Positions 4,876-5,454 of a stretch of 5,454 bases of DNA are shown here, piece after piece. The number at the start of each line of letters is the position of its first letter. The first letter of the stretch is position 1. Source of the DNA: an uncultured Oscillospiraceae bacterium (GTDB taxonomy: Bacteria; Bacillota; Clostridia; Oscillospirales; Acutalibacteraceae); the NCBI GenBank assembly GCA_900553525.1, contig USDZ01000122.1, positions 1 to 5,454 of the forward strand, written 5' to 3'. Position numbers and translations under genes: made by a program. The notes beneath the pieces were generated by a model. The model made no database searches. It was not told the origin of the DNA and saw only the letters and a list, made by a program, of their open reading frames with translations.

Positions 4876-5454
4876 TTAAACGGCGCTGGCGGAGGAGGAA
4901 GCCCCCGTCCCCGCCTGACGCATTGTCATGGTAAGCGACACCTGCCGGTTTCCCCGCCGCACGGTTACAGCGATGGTGTCCCCCACTTGATGGGCGTCCA
5001 CCACATCGTTGTAATCGCTCATGGACGCGATCTCCTTCCCATCCATCGTGAGGATCTGGTCCCCCGCGCGGAAGCCGTCGGAGCCGCTTACGGACAGGAC
5101 ATAAATCCCGGTCCGCATCACGCCGTACTGGAAGGCATCGGTCTGGGAAGTCAGATCCACGACGGTGATGCCCGTATCAATCCGCCCGGTCACATACCCG
5201 TTGTCGATGAGCTCCTTCACCACCGTTTTTACCGTATTGCCCGGTATGGCAAAACCGAGGCCCTCAATGCCGGTGCCGGAGGATTTGGCATTCACAATGC
5301 CGATCAGCTCGCCGGCACTGTTAAAGAGGCCGCCGCCCGAGTTGCCCGGATTGATGGCGGCGCTGGTCTGCAGCAGGGTCATGGTTTGATTATCGATGGT
5401 GACTTCCCGGCTCAGGGCGCTGATGATGCCGCTGGTGACGGTGCCGCCCAGCTC
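4876..5454 (-). CDS. htrA: HtrA/DegP-like serine protease with PDZ domain (5' end outside window)
   Basis: The last 192 residues of a trypsin-like HtrA protease, which in Bacillota is usually anchored to the membrane with the catalytic part outside, degrading or refolding damaged exported proteins. The visible part begins within the protease domain at GGTVTSGIISALSREV, followed by QTSAAINPGNSGGGL with the nucleophile S39 of this fragment. The segment GIEGLGFAIP (62-71) closes the protease domain. One PDZ domain follows (about 93-180), with TGIYVLSV as peptide-binding strand, FRAGDQILTMDGKEI, and VGDTIAVTVRRG. The tail ends in a Ser/Ala-rich stretch (TGASSSASAV). The His and Asp of the triad, and any membrane anchor, would lie beyond base 5454. 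Only one PDZ is present, as is usual in Bacillota. Which paralogue (HtrA, HtrB, YyxA) cannot be told; the symbol is family level. Confidence 0.93.
   Translation of the reverse strand, partial: ELGGTVTSGIISALSREVTIDNQTMTLLQTSAAINPGNSGGGLFNSAGELIGIVNAKSSGTGIEGLGFAIPGNTVKTVVKELIDNGYVTGRIDTGITVVDLTSQTDAFQYGVMRTGIYVLSVSGSDGFRAGDQILTMDGKEIASMSDYNDVVDAHQVGDTIAVTVRRGNRQVSLTMTMRQAGTGASSSASAV

Noticed and set aside
1..5454. CRISPR arrays, tRNA/rRNA genes, insertion sequences, attachment sites
   Set aside because: No regularly spaced repeats, tRNA-like cloverleaf, transposase or terminal inverted repeats were seen.

Overview
The window looks like chromosomal DNA from a GC-rich (about 60% by eye) member of the Bacillota, most likely class Clostridia near the Oscillospirales. 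This rests on the mix of a DNRLRE-domain surface-type protein, a two-histidine NagA, a DUF2975/XRE pair, DusB and an HtrA-like protease, together with strong GGAGG-type ribosome binding sites and near-consensus sigma-A-type promoters. The placement is an inference from gene content; no marker gene is present.

Layout. Bases 1-1128 (+) hold the 3' part of a gene for a probably exported protein ending in a DNRLRE-like domain. It is closed by a terminator (1159-1198) whose 3' arm overlaps the -35 of the next promoter. nagA follows (1297-2439, +), behind a 5' leader hairpin. A second promoter (2467-2495) with a 20-bp-spaced direct repeat precedes a 70-residue single-pass membrane protein with a Cys/Asp-rich tail (2553-2765, +), which is closed by a perfect palindromic terminator (2772-2814). 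After a GC-rich spacer (2815-2924) with competing stems but no gene, the best promoter of the window (2925-2953) and an inverted repeat at its expected start site lead into a DUF2975 membrane protein (3004-3465, +) and its usual partner, a small XRE/Cro regulator (3494-3709, +). A short structured gap leads to dusB (3778-4767, +), probably started at TTG. dusB converges on an HtrA-like serine protease (4876-5454, -, 5' end outside the window). The two are separated by a long hairpin (4825-4869) that is an ideal terminator for the protease gene and may also stop dusB.

How the genes work together. nagA recycles N-acetylglucosamine-6-phosphate from cell wall or host glycans and appears to be a single-gene unit here (no nagB beside it). 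The DUF2975 and XRE genes form a two-gene module known in many Bacillota, in which the regulator probably controls its own operon. dusB modifies tRNA and is an ordinary housekeeping gene, and the HtrA protease handles misfolded exported proteins. Each unit appears to have its own promoter or terminator, so this is mostly an ordinary chromosomal stretch. I found no convincing evidence of a wholly new system. The less-explained elements are the Cys-rich mini membrane protein with its repeat-bearing promoter, the inverted repeat in front of the DUF2975/XRE module, and the competing stems at 2818-2888 and 3711-3748.
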